Of a DNA stretch of 64,000 bases, positions 8,276 through 20,005 are shown piece by piece. Position 1 is the stretch's first letter. Each line of letters starts with the position of its first letter. The stretch is taken from the NCBI RefSeq assembly GCF_019890615.1, contig NZ_JAINVZ010000016.1:1-64000 (forward strand), in the 5' to 3' direction. The notes under the pieces were generated by a model. The model ran no database searches. It saw only the letters and a program-made list of their open reading frames with translations, and had not been told where the DNA came from. Both the position numbers and the translations under genes were made by a program. The stretch is from Streptantibioticus parmotrematis. GTDB lineage: Bacteria > Actinomycetota > Actinomycetes > Streptomycetales > Streptomycetaceae.

Positions 8276-9087
8276 GCGGCACCGTCGAGCTGTTGAACCG
8301 GACGCTGGCCGCCGCCCGCGCGGAGGACCGCGCCGCCCTCGTCGGCTACCTGCCGGCCGGCTTCCCGACCGTCGCCGACGGCGTCGCGACCGCGGTGGCG
8401 ATGATCGAGGGCGGCTGCGACATCGTGGAGATCGGGCTGCCGCACTCCGACCCGGTGCTGGACGGCCCGGTCATCCAGACCGCGGACGACATCGCGCTGC
8501 GCGGCGGCGTGAGAATCGTGGACGTGCTGCGCACGGTCGGCGAGGTGCACGCCGCCACCGGCGCGCCCGTGCTGTGCATGACGTACTGGAACCCGGTCGA
8601 CCGCTACGGCGCCGAGCGCTTCGCCGCCGACCTCGCCGAGGCGGGCGGCGCCGGGTGCATCCTGCCGGACCTGCCGGTCGAGGAGTCCGGGGCGTGGCGG
8701 GCGGCCGCCGAACGGCACGGGCTCGCCACGGTCTTCGTGGTGGCCCCCAGCAGCCGCGACGAGCGGCTGGCGACCATCACCGCGGCGGGCTCCGGCTTCG
8801 TCTACGCGGCCTCGCTGATGGGCGTCACCGGCACCCGCGCGTCGGTCGGCGCGTCGGCCGAGGACCTGGTGCGGCGCACCCGGGCCACCACGGACCTGCC
8901 GGTCTGCGTGGGCCTCGGGGTCTCCAACGCCACCCAGGCCGCCGAGGTCGCCGCCTTCGCGGACGGCGTCATCGTCGGCTCCGCCTTCGTCAAGCGGCTG
9001 CTGGACGCGCCGGACACCGCCTCCGGCATCGAGGCGGCCCGGCACCTCGCCGGGGAGCTTGCCGCCGGGGTGCGCAAGCGCGGCTGA
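8272..9087 (+). CDS. trpA: Tryptophan synthase alpha chain
   Basis: TrpA splits indole-3-glycerol phosphate to indole, which is channelled to TrpB. The 271-residue TIM barrel has the catalytic pair in [15 protein letters not shown] (Glu in EIG, Asp in LDGP), the active-site loop, and the phosphate site in the [10 protein letters not shown] and GVIVGSAFV segments. The GTG start overlaps the trpB stop. It is the last gene of the operon; a 30-bp perfect palindrome follows 43 nt downstream. Confidence 0.97.
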   Translation: MSGTVELLNRTLAAARAEDRAALVGYLPAGFPTVADGVATAVAMIEGGCDIVEIGLPHSDPVLDGPVIQTADDIALRGGVRIVDVLRTVGEVHAATGAPVLCMTYWNPVDRYGAERFAADLAEAGGAGCILPDLPVEESGAWRAAAERHGLATVFVVAPSSRDERLATITAAGSGFVYAASLMGVTGTRASVGASAEDLVRRTRATTDLPVCVGLGVSNATQAAEVAAFADGVIVGSAFVKRLLDAPDTASGIEAARHLAGELAAGVRKRG

Positions 9088-9130
9088 CGCCTCCCGTCCG
9101 GGATCCATCCCTCGTTCGGGCGAATTGAGT

Positions 9131-9160
9131 GCCGGGGACGCGCGATCGCGCGTCCCCGGC
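9131..9160. terminator. Perfect 30-bp palindrome after trpA
   Basis: GCCGGGGACGCGCGA followed by its exact complement, with no formal loop. It is well placed to terminate trpCMBA. It also lies only 15 nt before the next gene's GTG, so it may additionally act as an operator or shape that gene's 5' leader. Confidence 0.7.
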
Positions 9161-9175
9161 GCGTTGTTCACGGGT

Positions 9176-10330
9176 GTGACTGAGAACAACCGTGACGCAA
9201 AGCGCAGCGCCCGCGAGCGGATGCAGCAGGAGCGCGAGCGGGAGAAGGCCCGGGCCAAGCGCAAACGCGCCGCGCTGGTCGGCGGCTCGATCGTCGCCGT
9301 GCTGGTGGTGGCCGCCGTGATCGGCGTCGTCGTGGCGAACAACAAGTCGGGCTCCAGCAGCGGCCCGGTCGCCGCCCCGCCCGGCGCCACCGGCAAGGAC
9401 GACCTGGCGATCCCCGTCGGAGCCGCCAACGCGCCCTCCACCCTCACGGTGTACGAGGACTTCCGCTGCCCGGCCTGCGACGCCTTCGAGAAGACCTACC
9501 GCACCACCGTGCACCAGCTGATGGACAGCGGGCAGCTGCGCGGCGAGTACCACCTCGTCCGCCTCATCGACGGCAACCTCGGCGGCACCGGTTCGCTCAA
9601 CGCGGGCAACGCGGCGGCCTGCGCGCAGGCGGAGGGCAGGTTCCGCGCATACCACGACGTGCTGTACGACAACCAGCCGAACGAGGAGGACGACAAGTTC
9701 GCCGACAAGAACTACCTGATCCAGCTCGCCGGCAAGGTCCCCGGGCTGAAGACCCCCGCCTTCACCTCCTGCGTGGACAAGGGCACGTACAACACCTGGG
9801 TCAACAAGTCCAACGCCGACTTCAACAGCGCGGGCTTCGGCTCGACGCCGACCATCCTGCTCAACGGCAAGAACATCTACAACAACCAGAGCAACCCGCT
9901 CACCCCGGACAAGCTGAAGGCGATGGTGGCCGCCGCGAACAAGGGCAAGCCGCTGGGTTCGGTGAGCCCGTCGCCCGCCTCCGCCCCGCAGCCCGGCGCC
10001 GCCTCGCCCACCCGCACGGGCACCGCCTCCCGCGGCACGGAGGGCACGGAGGGCACGACCGGGACCCGGAGCGGAGCCACCGCCGGGACCGGCCCCGGCC
10101 TTGAGCCCCGCACCGGGACGGGCGAGCGGACCGGCTCGGGCGAGCGGACCGTGACCGGAACGGGGACCGGGACCGGCCCTGAGACCGGGAGTGGGACCGG
10201 GGCAGGGACCGGCTCGGGCGCCGGGGGATCGGGGGTCGCGGGGCCCGCTCGCAGCGGTGGCGAGGCCCCGGAACAGGGCACTGGAGCGGGCGGCGCCGCG
10301 GTGCCCGGAAGCGCCGTCGGCACCGGCTGA
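9176..10330 (+). CDS. Membrane-anchored DsbA/thioredoxin-fold oxidoreductase with long tail
   Basis: A predicted extracytoplasmic thiol oxidoreductase. A basic coiled N-terminus (residues 1-31, RERE/KAK-rich) precedes one transmembrane anchor (about 33-54). A DsbA-like thioredoxin_4 domain (about 75-257) has the active-site motif CPAC at 98-101 and a cis-proline loop STPT at 223-226; C149 and C199 are further cysteines in the domain. Residues about 261-384 are an unusual tail, first Ser/Pro/Ala, then imperfect TG/RTGTG/SGTGAG repeats, not expected in the family core. GTG 9176 is chosen because homology starts at TENNRDAKR; no Shine-Dalgarno is visible. It lies upstream of lgt, consistent with an envelope role. 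Confidence 0.85.
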   Translation: MTENNRDAKRSARERMQQEREREKARAKRKRAALVGGSIVAVLVVAAVIGVVVANNKSGSSSGPVAAPPGATGKDDLAIPVGAANAPSTLTVYEDFRCPACDAFEKTYRTTVHQLMDSGQLRGEYHLVRLIDGNLGGTGSLNAGNAAACAQAEGRFRAYHDVLYDNQPNEEDDKFADKNYLIQLAGKVPGLKTPAFTSCVDKGTYNTWVNKSNADFNSAGFGSTPTILLNGKNIYNNQSNPLTPDKLKAMVAAANKGKPLGSVSPSPASAPQPGAASPTRTGTASRGTEGTEGTTGTRSGATAGTGPGLEPRTGTGERTGSGERTVTGTGTGTGPETGSGTGAGTGSGAGGSGVAGPARSGGEAPEQGTGAGGAAVPGSAVGTG

Positions 10331-10405
10331 TCCCGTACGTGTTACGCACCCGTAGCCGGGCGGGTTGCCCCCGCGCCCGCCCGGCACGGTAGCGTCGGAG
10401 TCGCC

Positions 10406-11428
10406 ATGGACCTCGCATACATCCCCAGCCCCTCCCGGGGCGTCATCTACCTGGGCCCGATCCCGCTGCGCGGGTACGCCTTCTGCATCATCATCGGCGT
10501 CTTCGTCGCCGTCTGGCTGGGCGGGCGCCGCTGGGTGGCGCGCGGCGGGGTCAAGACGACCGTCGCCGACATCGCTGTCTGGGCGGTGCCCTTCGGCCTG
10601 CTCGGCGGGCGCCTGTACCACGTCATCACCGACTACGAGCTCTACTTCGGCAAGGGCAAGGACTGGGTCGGCGCGTTCAAGGTCTGGGACGGCGGTCTCG
10701 GCATCTGGGGCGCGGTCGCGCTGGGCGCGGTCGGCGCCTGGATCGGCTGCCGCCGCCGCGGCATCCCGCTGCCCGCCTACGCCGACGCGGTGGCCCCCGG
10801 CATCGCCATCGCGCAGGGCATCGGGCGCTGGGGCAACTGGTTCAACCAGGAGCTGTACGGCGGCCCGACCAAGCTGCCGTGGGCGCTGAAGATCGATCCG
10901 GCGCACCGGCCGGCCGCGACCCCCGACATCGGGCTGTACCACCCGACGTTCCTGTACGAGTCGCTGTGGGACATCCTCATCGTCGCGACCCTGGTCATCT
11001 GGGCCGACAGGCGCTTCAAGCTCGGCCACGGCCGCGCCTTCGCCCTGTACGTGGCGTTGTACTGCGTGGGACGCGGCTGGATCGAGCACATGCGGGTCGA
11101 CTACGCCCACCACATCCTGGGCCTGCGGCTCAACGACTGGACCGCGATCATCGTCTTCCTGCTCGCCGTCACGTACATCGTGATCTCGGCACGCCGCCAC
11201 CCGGGCCGCGAGGCGGTCGTGGAGCCCACCGCGCAGGCCGCGCGGGAGGAGGCCGACGGCGACGACGCCGAGCCCGGTGCCGCGGACGCCGAGGGCGCGA
11301 ACGACGAGGCCGCGGACGCCGAGGGCGGGACGCCGGACGCCGCACCCGTACGGGACGACGGCGAGCCGCACGAAGGCACCGCGCACTCCGTGGCGGACGC
11401 CGACGCGGGGGCGTCCAAGCGCACCTGA
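10406..11428 (+). CDS. lgt: Prolipoprotein diacylglyceryl transferase
   Basis: Lgt transfers diacylglyceryl from phosphatidylglycerol to the lipobox cysteine of prolipoproteins, the first step of lipoprotein maturation. The 340-residue polytopic protein contains the diagnostic GIGRWGNWFNQELYG signature (Arg and Asn essential), the GGRLYHVITDY segment, and seven or so hydrophobic helices. Residues from about 265 form an acidic, Ala/Asp/Glu-rich cytoplasmic tail typical of actinomycete Lgt. ATG 10406 has no clear Shine-Dalgarno; a TAGCGT at 10390-10395, 10 nt upstream, could be a -10. A strong terminator follows. One likely substrate in this window is the lipoprotein encoded at 48385-49950. Confidence 0.96.
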   Translation: MDLAYIPSPSRGVIYLGPIPLRGYAFCIIIGVFVAVWLGGRRWVARGGVKTTVADIAVWAVPFGLLGGRLYHVITDYELYFGKGKDWVGAFKVWDGGLGIWGAVALGAVGAWIGCRRRGIPLPAYADAVAPGIAIAQGIGRWGNWFNQELYGGPTKLPWALKIDPAHRPAATPDIGLYHPTFLYESLWDILIVATLVIWADRRFKLGHGRAFALYVALYCVGRGWIEHMRVDYAHHILGLRLNDWTAIIVFLLAVTYIVISARRHPGREAVVEPTAQAAREEADGDDAEPGAADAEGANDEAADAEGGTPDAAPVRDDGEPHEGTAHSVADADAGASKRT

Positions 11429-11450
11429 GCACGGCCGGACCCACCTGACC

Positions 11451-11483
11451 GAGGCCGCCGGAACGACTCGTTCCGGCGGCCTC
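11451..11483 (+). terminator. lgt terminator
   Basis: A perfect 14-bp stem (GAGGCCGCCGGAAC at 11451-11464 and its complement at 11470-11483) with a 5-nt loop, 22 nt after the lgt stop. Confidence 0.85.
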
Positions 11484-11620
11484 GGTGTCGGTCACGACCC
11501 TCGTGAGCAGGCCCTTTGGGCAGCCTTTCCTTGCTGGCAGCGGGTCGTTGACATGCGTATCTTCGAGGTCGAGGAGGGGGCCGCGCGGTCGCCGCCCGGC
11601 CGGAAGGAGAACGCGGGACC

Positions 11621-12355
11621 ATGACCACGACCGTCGAGAACGAGACCGGTAGCGCCGGCTACCACGTGTCGCACCACACCCACCGTGACGTCAACGGCGG
11701 CTGGCTGCGTCCCGCCGTCTTCGGCGCGATGGACGGCCTGGTCTCCAACTTCGCGCTGATGACGGGCGTGGCGGGCGGTGACGTCGCCACCAAGACGATC
11801 ATCATCACGGGGCTCGCGGGTCTCGCCGCGGGCGCGTTCTCCATGGCGGCGGGGGAGTACACCTCGGTCGCCTCCCAGCGCGACCTGGTCCAGGCCGAGC
11901 TGGACATCGAGCGCCGCGAGCTGCGCCGCAACCCGCACGACGAGCTGCGGGAGCTCGCCAAGCTCTACGAGTCCCGGGGCGTCGAGCCGGAGCTGGCCGC
12001 CGAGGTGGCCCGCCAGCTGTCCACGGACCCGGAGCAGGCGCTGGAGATACACGCCCGCGAGGAACTGGGCATCGACCCCACCGACCTGCCGTCGCCGCTG
12101 GTCGCGGCGGTCTCCTCGTTCGGCTCTTTCGCGGTGGGCGCGCTGCTGCCGGTCCTGCCGTACCTGCTGGGGGCCACCAGGCTGTGGCCCGCGCTGATCC
12201 TGGCGCTGCTGGGGCTGTTCGCCTGCGGCGCCGTGGTGGCCCGGGTGACGGCGCGCTCCTGGTGGTTCAGCGGGCTGCGGCAGCTGGTGCTGGGCGGGGC
12301 CGCCGCGGGCATCACGTTCCTGCTGGGCACCCTCTTCGGCACCGCGGTCGGCTGA
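11621..12355 (+). CDS. VIT family Fe2+/Mn2+ transporter
   Basis: A 244-residue VIT1/CCC1-family protein, expected to move ferrous iron or manganese across the membrane. After a His-rich N-terminus (HVSHHTHRD) come the first helix with FGAMDGLVSNFAL, the helix with GLAAGAFSMAAGEYTSVASQ (both family hallmarks), a charged cytoplasmic segment of about 70 residues with Glu pairs that binds metal in plant VIT1, and three further helices from residue 160. GAAGGAGAA lies about 10 nt before ATG. It stands alone between lgt and gltB. Confidence 0.9.
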   Translation: MTTTVENETGSAGYHVSHHTHRDVNGGWLRPAVFGAMDGLVSNFALMTGVAGGDVATKTIIITGLAGLAAGAFSMAAGEYTSVASQRDLVQAELDIERRELRRNPHDELRELAKLYESRGVEPELAAEVARQLSTDPEQALEIHAREELGIDPTDLPSPLVAAVSSFGSFAVGALLPVLPYLLGATRLWPALILALLGLFACGAVVARVTARSWWFSGLRQLVLGGAAAGITFLLGTLFGTAVG

Positions 12356-12518
12356 CCCGGCCCATGGGCGGGGTGTGGGCCGCACCACAGGGTCCTTGTT
12401 GTTACCCGCTCGTTTCGACAGGCTTTCGGCGGGGCATCAGACCCAAGCGCCGGGGCAACGCCGCCCTGCGCGCACCCCGGAGCCACTGGGCCCGGAACCC
12501 CCGCCCGAAAACCCTTCA

Positions 12519-12546
12519 TTGTCCACATGGTGGAATTCGGTATCCG
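12519..12546 (+). promoter_or_regulatory. Candidate gltB promoter
   Basis: TTGTCC (12519-12524) and TATCCG (12541-12546) are 16 nt apart in a locally AT-richer stretch about 115 nt before gltB. This is a plausible housekeeping-sigma match, not a perfect one. Confidence 0.35.
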
Positions 12547-12661
12547 CTTTTCGAGATCCCGGCCATCATGTAACCTGCACGAACTCGCAGAGGGCCAGCG
12601 TCGTCCCTGTTGCGCCGTGACATATCCGGCGGCACTACATGCCACGACGACGGGAGAGCCG

Positions 12662-15600
12662 ATGCGTTCCGCGTCCACGCACTCCGGGCCCGGCACCAGC
12701 CGGTCCTTCATGGACGGGCGTCCCGCCCCGCAGGGGATGTACGACCCCCGCAACGAGCACGACGCGTGCGGCGTCGGCTTCGTGGCCACCCTCACCGGCG
12801 AGGCGGACCACGCGCTGGTCGAGCGGGCCCTGACCGTCCTGCGCAACCTGGAGCACCGCGGAGCCACCGGATCCGAACCCGACTCGGGCGACGGCGCCGG
12901 GATCCTCGTCCAGATCCCGGACGCCTTCCTGCGCGAGACGGTCGACTTCACCCTTCCGGCCCCCGGCGGCTACGCGGCCGGCATCGCCTTCCTCCCGGTG
13001 GACGACCAGGCGCGGACCAAGGCCGTCGACTCCATCGCCCGGATCGCCGCCGAAGAGGGCCTGGAGGTCCTGGGCTGGCGCGAGGTCCCGGTCGCCCCCG
13101 AGCTGCTGGGCGCGACGGCCCGCTCCACCATGCCGTACTTCTCCCAGCTCTTCGTCGCCGACGCCACCGGCGGCCGCACCGGCCTGGAACTGGACCGCCC
13201 GGCGTTCGCGCTGCGCAAGCGCGCCGAGCGCGAGGCGGACGTCTACTTCCCCTCGCTGTCCGCGCGCACCATCGTCTACAAGGGCATGCTGACCACCGGG
13301 CAGCTGGAGCCGTTCTTCCCCGACCTGTCCGACCGCCGCTTCGCCACCGCCATCGCGCTGGTCCACTCGCGGTTCTCCACCAACACCTTCCCGAGCTGGC
13401 CACTGGCCCACCCGTACCGCTTCGTCGCGCACAACGGCGAGATCAACACGGTGCAGGGCAACCGCAACTGGATGCGGGCCCGCGAGTCGCAGCTCGCCTC
13501 CGAGCTGGTCAAGGGCGACCTGGAGCGGCTCTTCCCGGTCTGCACCCCCGACGCCTCCGACTCGGCCTCCTTCGACGAGGTGCTGGAGCTGCTGCACCTC
13601 GGCGGGCGGTCGCTGCCGCACAGCGTGCTGATGATGATCCCCGAGGCGTGGGAGAACCACGGCTCCATGGACCCGGCCCGCCGCGCTTTCTACCAGTACC
13701 ACTCCACGATGATGGAGCCCTGGGACGGCCCGGCCTGCGTCACCTTCACCGACGGCACCCTGGTCGGCGCCGTGCTCGACCGCAACGGACTGCGCCCCGG
13801 CCGCTACTGGGTCACCGACGACGGCCTGGTCGTGCTCTCCTCCGAGGTCGGCGTCCTGGACATCGCGCCCGAGAAGGTCGTGCGCAAGGGCCGCCTCCAG
13901 CCGGGCCGGATGTTCCTGGTCGACACCGCCGAGCACCGGATCATCGAGGACGACGAGATCAAGGCGTCCCTGGCCGCCGAGAAGCCGTACGCCGAGTGGC
14001 TGGAAGCCGGGCTGATCGACCTGACGGAGCTGCCGGAGCGCGAGCACATCGTGCACACCCACGCCTCCGTCACCCGTCGCCAGCAGACCTTCGGCTACAC
14101 CGAGGAGGAGCTGCGGGTCATCCTGGCGCCGATGGCCAGGACCGGCGCCGAGCCGATCGGCTCGATGGGCACCGACTCGCCGATCGCCGCCCTCTCCTCC
14201 CGCCCCCGGCTGCTGTTCGACTACTTCACCCAGCTGTTCGCGCAGGTCACCAACCCGCCGCTGGACGCCATCCGCGAGGAACTGGTCACCTCGCTGATCT
14301 CCGCGGTCGGCCCCCAGGGCAACCTGCTGGAGCCCACCCCGGCGGCCTGCCGCAACGTCACCCTGCCGTTCCCGGTCATCGACAACGACGAGCTGGCCAA
14401 GCTCATCCACATCAACGCCGACGGCGACCTGCCGGGGCTCGGCGCCGCCACCCTCTCCGGCCTGTACCGGGTCGCGGGCGGCGGCGACGCGCTGGCCGCC
14501 CGGCTCGCCGAGATCTGCGCCGAGGCGGACGCCGCGATAGAGGACGGCGCCCGGCTGATCGTGCTGTCCGACCGGCACTCCGACGCCGAGCACGCGCCGA
14601 TCCCGTCGCTGCTGCTGACCTCGGCCGTCCACCACCACCTGATCCGCACCAAGAAGCGCACCCACGTCGGCCTGCTCGTCGAGGCCGGTGACGTGCGCGA
14701 GGTGCACCACGTCGCGCTGCTCGTCGGCTACGGCGCCGCCGCGGTCAACCCGTACCTGGCCATGGAGTCGGTCGAGGACCTGGTGCGCGCGGGGACGTTC
14801 CTCGGCGAGACCGAAGCCGAGGCGGCCATCGGCAACCTCATCAAGGCGCTGGGCAAGGGCGTGCTGAAGGTGATGTCCAAGATGGGCATCTCCACCGTCG
14901 CCTCCTACCGCGGCGCCCAGGTCTTCGAAGCCGTCGGCCTGGACGAGGCGTTCGTCGACACCTACTTCCACGGCACCACCACCAAGATCGGCGGCGCGGG
15001 CCTCGACGTCGTCGCCAAGGAGGTCGCCGCCCGGCACGCCAAGGCCTACCCGGCCTCCGGCATCGCGCCCGCCCACCGCCGCCTGGAGATCGGCGGCGAG
15101 TACCAGTGGCGCCGCGAGGGCGAACCGCACCTGTTCGACCCCGAGACCGTCTTCCGGCTCCAGCACGCCACCCGCTCGCGGCGCTACGACATCTTCAAGA
15201 AGTACACCGAGCGGGTCAACGAGCAGTCGACGCGGCTGATGACGCTGCGCGGCCTGTTCAACCTCAAGGCGGGCGAGCGGCCGCCGGTGCCGCTGGAGGA
15301 GGTCGAGCCGGTCTCCGAGATCGTCAGGCGGTTCTCCACCGGCGCCATGTCGTACGGCTCCATCTCGCTGGAGGCGCACCAGACGCTGGCCGTCGCGATG
15401 AACCAGCTCGGCGGCAAGTCCAACACCGGTGAGGGCGGCGAGGACCCCGAGCGCCTCTACGACCCGGCCCGGCGCAGCGCCATCAAGCAGGTCGCCTCCG
15501 GCCGCTTCGGCGTCACCAGCGAGTACCTGGTCAACGCCGACGACATCCAGATCAAGATGGCCCAGGGCGCCAAGCCCGGTGAGGGCGGCCAGCTGCCCGG

Positions 15601-17228
15601 CCACAAGGTCTACCCGTGGGTGGCCAGGACCCGGCACTCCACGCCCGGCGTCGGCCTGATCTCGCCGCCGCCGCACCACGACATCTACTCCATCGAAGAC
15701 CTCGCCCAGCTCATCCACGACCTGAAGAACGCCAACCCGGCGGCCCGCATTCACGTGAAGCTGGTCTCCGAGGTCGGCGTCGGCACGGTCGCGGCGGGCG
15801 TGTCCAAGGCGCACGCGGACGTGGTGCTGATCTCCGGCCACGACGGCGGCACCGGCGCCTCGCCGCTGACCAGCCTCAAGCACGCCGGCGGCCCCTGGGA
15901 GCTGGGCCTGGCCGAGACCCAGCAGACGCTGCTGCTCAACGGGTTGCGCGACCGCATCGTGGTGCAGACCGACGGCCAGCTCAAGACCGGCCGTGACGTG
16001 GTCATCGCCGCGCTGCTGGGCGCCGAGGAGTTCGGCTTCGCGACCGCGCCGCTGGTGGTCTCCGGCTGCGTGATGATGCGGGTGTGCCACCTGGACACCT
16101 GCCCGGTCGGCATCGCCACCCAGAACCCGGTGCTGCGCGAACGCTTCAGCGGCAAGCCGGAGTTCGTCGTCAACTTCTTCGAGTTCATCGCCGAGGAGGT
16201 CCGCGAACTCCTGGCCGAGCTGGGCTTCCGTTCGATCGAGGAGGCCGTCGGCCGCGCCGAGCTGATCGACACCGGCCGTGCGGTGGACCACTGGAAGGCC
16301 CAGGGTCTCGACCTCGCCCCGCTGCTGCACGTGCCCGACCTGCCCGAGGGCGCCGCCCGCCACCAGGTCGTCGTCCAGGACCACGGCTTGGAGAAGGCGC
16401 TCGACAAGGAGCTGATCCGGCTCGCCGCCGACGCCCTCGACAATGGGGCCCCGGTCCGCGCCCAGGTCGCCATCCGCAACATCAACCGCACCGTCGGCAC
16501 CATGCTGGGCCACGAGGTGACCCGGCGGCACGGCGGCGCGGGCCTGCCCGACGACACCATCGACATCACCTTCACCGGTTCCGCCGGGCAGTCCTTCGGC
16601 GCGTTCCTGCCCAAGGGCGTCACCCTGCGGCTGGAGGGCGACGCCAACGACTACGTCGGCAAGGGCCTGTCCGGCGGGCGCGTCGTGGTCCGCCCCGACC
16701 GCGGCGCCGACCACCTCGCCGAGTACTCCACCATCGCCGGCAACACCCTCGCCTACGGCGCCACCGGCGGCGAGCTGTTCCTGCGCGGCCGGGTCGGCGA
16801 ACGCTTCTGCGTCCGCAACTCCGGCGCCACCGTGGTCTCCGAGGGCGTCGGCGACCACGGCTGCGAGTACATGACCGGCGGCCGGGCCGTCGTGCTGGGC
16901 GAGACCGGACGCAACTTCGCGGCCGGCATGTCCGGCGGCATCGCCTACGTGCTCGACCTGGACCCCGACAAGGTCAACACCGGCCTGGTCGGCGTCGAGG
17001 AACTGGACGCCGACGACATCAAGTGGCTGCACGACGTGGTGCGCCGCCACCAGGAGGAGACCGGATCCACCGTCGCCGAGACGCTGCTCGCCGACTGGGG
17101 AACGACCCTCACCCGCTTCGGCAAGGTCATGCCGAGGGACTACAAGGCAGTGCTCGCCGCCAAGGTCGCCGCCGAGCAAGCGGGGCTCACCGAGTCCGAG
17201 ACCACGGCCAAGATGATGGAGGCGGCAC

Positions 17229-17236
<8 letters not shown>
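12662..17236 (+). CDS. gltB: Glutamate synthase (NADPH) large subunit
   Basis: GltB makes two glutamates from glutamine and 2-oxoglutarate with GltD. The 1524-residue protein has, in order, an N-terminal class II glutamine amidotransferase domain whose nucleophile should be Cys36 ([10 protein letters not shown]) after removal of a 35-residue propeptide, a central domain, the FMN-binding synthase barrel ([10 protein letters not shown]-like [10 protein letters not shown] segment, [13 protein letters not shown]), the 3Fe-4S cysteines in [15 protein letters not shown], and the C-terminal beta-helix ([14 protein letters not shown]). ATG 12662 follows GGGAGA. It overlaps gltD by 8 nt. I see no convincing GlnR site upstream. 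Confidence 0.97.
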
Positions 17237-18689
<1,453 letters not shown>

Positions 18690-18771
18690 CGGCCCGACAC
18701 GCCTTTCCTGGCCCCCTGTCACCCGTCACCCCGTCACGAAGACGGCCGTACAACGACGTACGGAACCGATG

Positions 18772-18805
18772 CGGCGCCTGCCCTCCCCGACCTGGGCAGG
18801 CGCCG
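18772..18805 (+). terminator. gltBD terminator
   Basis: A perfect 12-bp stem (CGGCGCCTGCCC at 18772-18783 and its complement at 18794-18805) with a 10-nt loop, 82 nt after gltD. A smaller CCGTAC/GTACGG stem lies just upstream at 18746-18763. Confidence 0.75.
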
Positions 18806-18912
18806 TGCCAACCCTGCTGCCTCCCCGGCCTGTTCGGCACCCCCCGGCCCGGACTGCGCCGTCGTCACGCCGTAGCCTGGCGACGCTGACGACAACACAC
18901 CGGGGAGGGGCC

Positions 18913-19875
18913 GTGGTCGAGCACCGCGACATCGAAGTGGGCGGAATCCGGCTGCACATCGCGGAGGAGGGCGAGGGGCCGCTCGTCCTGCTGCTGCACG
19001 GCTTCCCCGAGTGCTGGTACTCCTGGCGCCACCAGTTCGCGCCGCTGGCCGCCGCCGGATACCGGGTCGTCGCCCCCGACCAGCGCGGCTACGCCCGCAG
19101 CGACCGACCCGCCGACGTCGACGCGTACACCATGCTGCACCTGGTCGGCGACGTCATCGGCCTGATCCACGCGCTCGGCGAGGAAGAGGCCGTCGTCGTC
19201 GGCCACGACTGGGGCGCCCCCGTCGCCTGGACCACCGCGCAACTGCGGCCCGACGTGGTCACCGCCGTCGTGGGCCTGAGCGTCGCGCCCACCCCGCGCG
19301 GCGCGGTGCCGCCGCTGCGGGCGATGGACGAGAAGTTCGACGGCCGGTTCTACTGGAACTACTTCGCCGAGCCCGGCGTCGCCGACGCCGAACTCGGCCG
19401 CGACCCGCGCACCACGTTCCGCACCACGCTGTGGGCCGCCAGCGGTGACAACCCGCACAACGACCCGCCCTCCCAGCCGCTGGTCAAGCCCGGCCGGGGC
19501 TTCCTGAGCGCCCCGGCGCCGGAGAAGCTGCCGCCGTGGATCAGCGAGGACGACATCGACGTGTTCACCGCCGAGTACGAGGGGGCGGGCTTCACCGGCG
19601 GCCTCAACTGGTACCGCAACCTCGACCGCAACTGGGAGCTGACCGCCGCCTGGGACCACGCTCCCATCCGGCAGCCCGCGCTCTACGTCACCGGCGACCG
19701 CGACCTGGTGTACCGCTTCCCCGGCATGGACCAGCTGCTGCCCAACCTCACCGCGCTCCACCCCGGGCTGCGCGAGCCGGTCGTGCTGCCCGGCTGCGGC
19801 CACTGGACCCAGCAGGAACGCCCCGCCGAGGTCAACGCGCTGTTGCTGGAGTTCCTGGACTCCGTCCACGGCTGA
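18913..19875 (+). CDS. Alpha/beta hydrolase, soluble epoxide hydrolase type
   Basis: A 320-residue alpha/beta-hydrolase predicted to open epoxides to diols. The HGFPE oxyanion motif at about 31-35, followed by CWYSWRHQF, the nucleophile-elbow aspartate in GHDWGAP (about residue 99), a lid with tyrosines, and a late Asp and His in GDRDLVY and GCGHWTQQERP form the Asp-His-Asp triad of this family. GTG 18913 is preceded by GGGGAGGGG; the longer open frame from 18769 begins in the gltBD terminator and has no homology. Its natural substrate cannot be told from sequence. Haloalkane dehalogenase-like activity is less likely, because the HGFPE and GHDWGAP context is of epoxide-hydrolase type. Confidence 0.85.
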   Translation: MVEHRDIEVGGIRLHIAEEGEGPLVLLLHGFPECWYSWRHQFAPLAAAGYRVVAPDQRGYARSDRPADVDAYTMLHLVGDVIGLIHALGEEEAVVVGHDWGAPVAWTTAQLRPDVVTAVVGLSVAPTPRGAVPPLRAMDEKFDGRFYWNYFAEPGVADAELGRDPRTTFRTTLWAASGDNPHNDPPSQPLVKPGRGFLSAPAPEKLPPWISEDDIDVFTAEYEGAGFTGGLNWYRNLDRNWELTAAWDHAPIRQPALYVTGDRDLVYRFPGMDQLLPNLTALHPGLREPVVLPGCGHWTQQERPAEVNALLLEFLDSVHG

Positions 19876-19992
19876 GCGACGGGGCGGGGCACGTCGCCGC
19901 GGCCGGCAGGGGGCAGGCGGCTCGCGGCGGGGGCAGGCTGCGCGGGGCAGCGGGGCGCCTCGTCGCGCGCGGCGCGGGGAGCGCGCGGTCGG

Positions 19993-19998
19993 TAGAGT
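19993..19998 (+). promoter_or_regulatory. -10 element of leaderless epoxide hydrolase promoter
   Basis: TAGAGT fits TANNNT and stands 7 nt before ATG 20006, where there is no Shine-Dalgarno. Confidence 0.5.
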
Positions 19999-20005
19999 GC
20001 GCCCC

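Noticed and set aside
12401-12416. GlnR-like site before gltB (GTTAC, 6 nt, GTTTC)
   Set aside because: The second half should read GAAAC in the same orientation, and no further GlnR half-sites follow at the right spacing.
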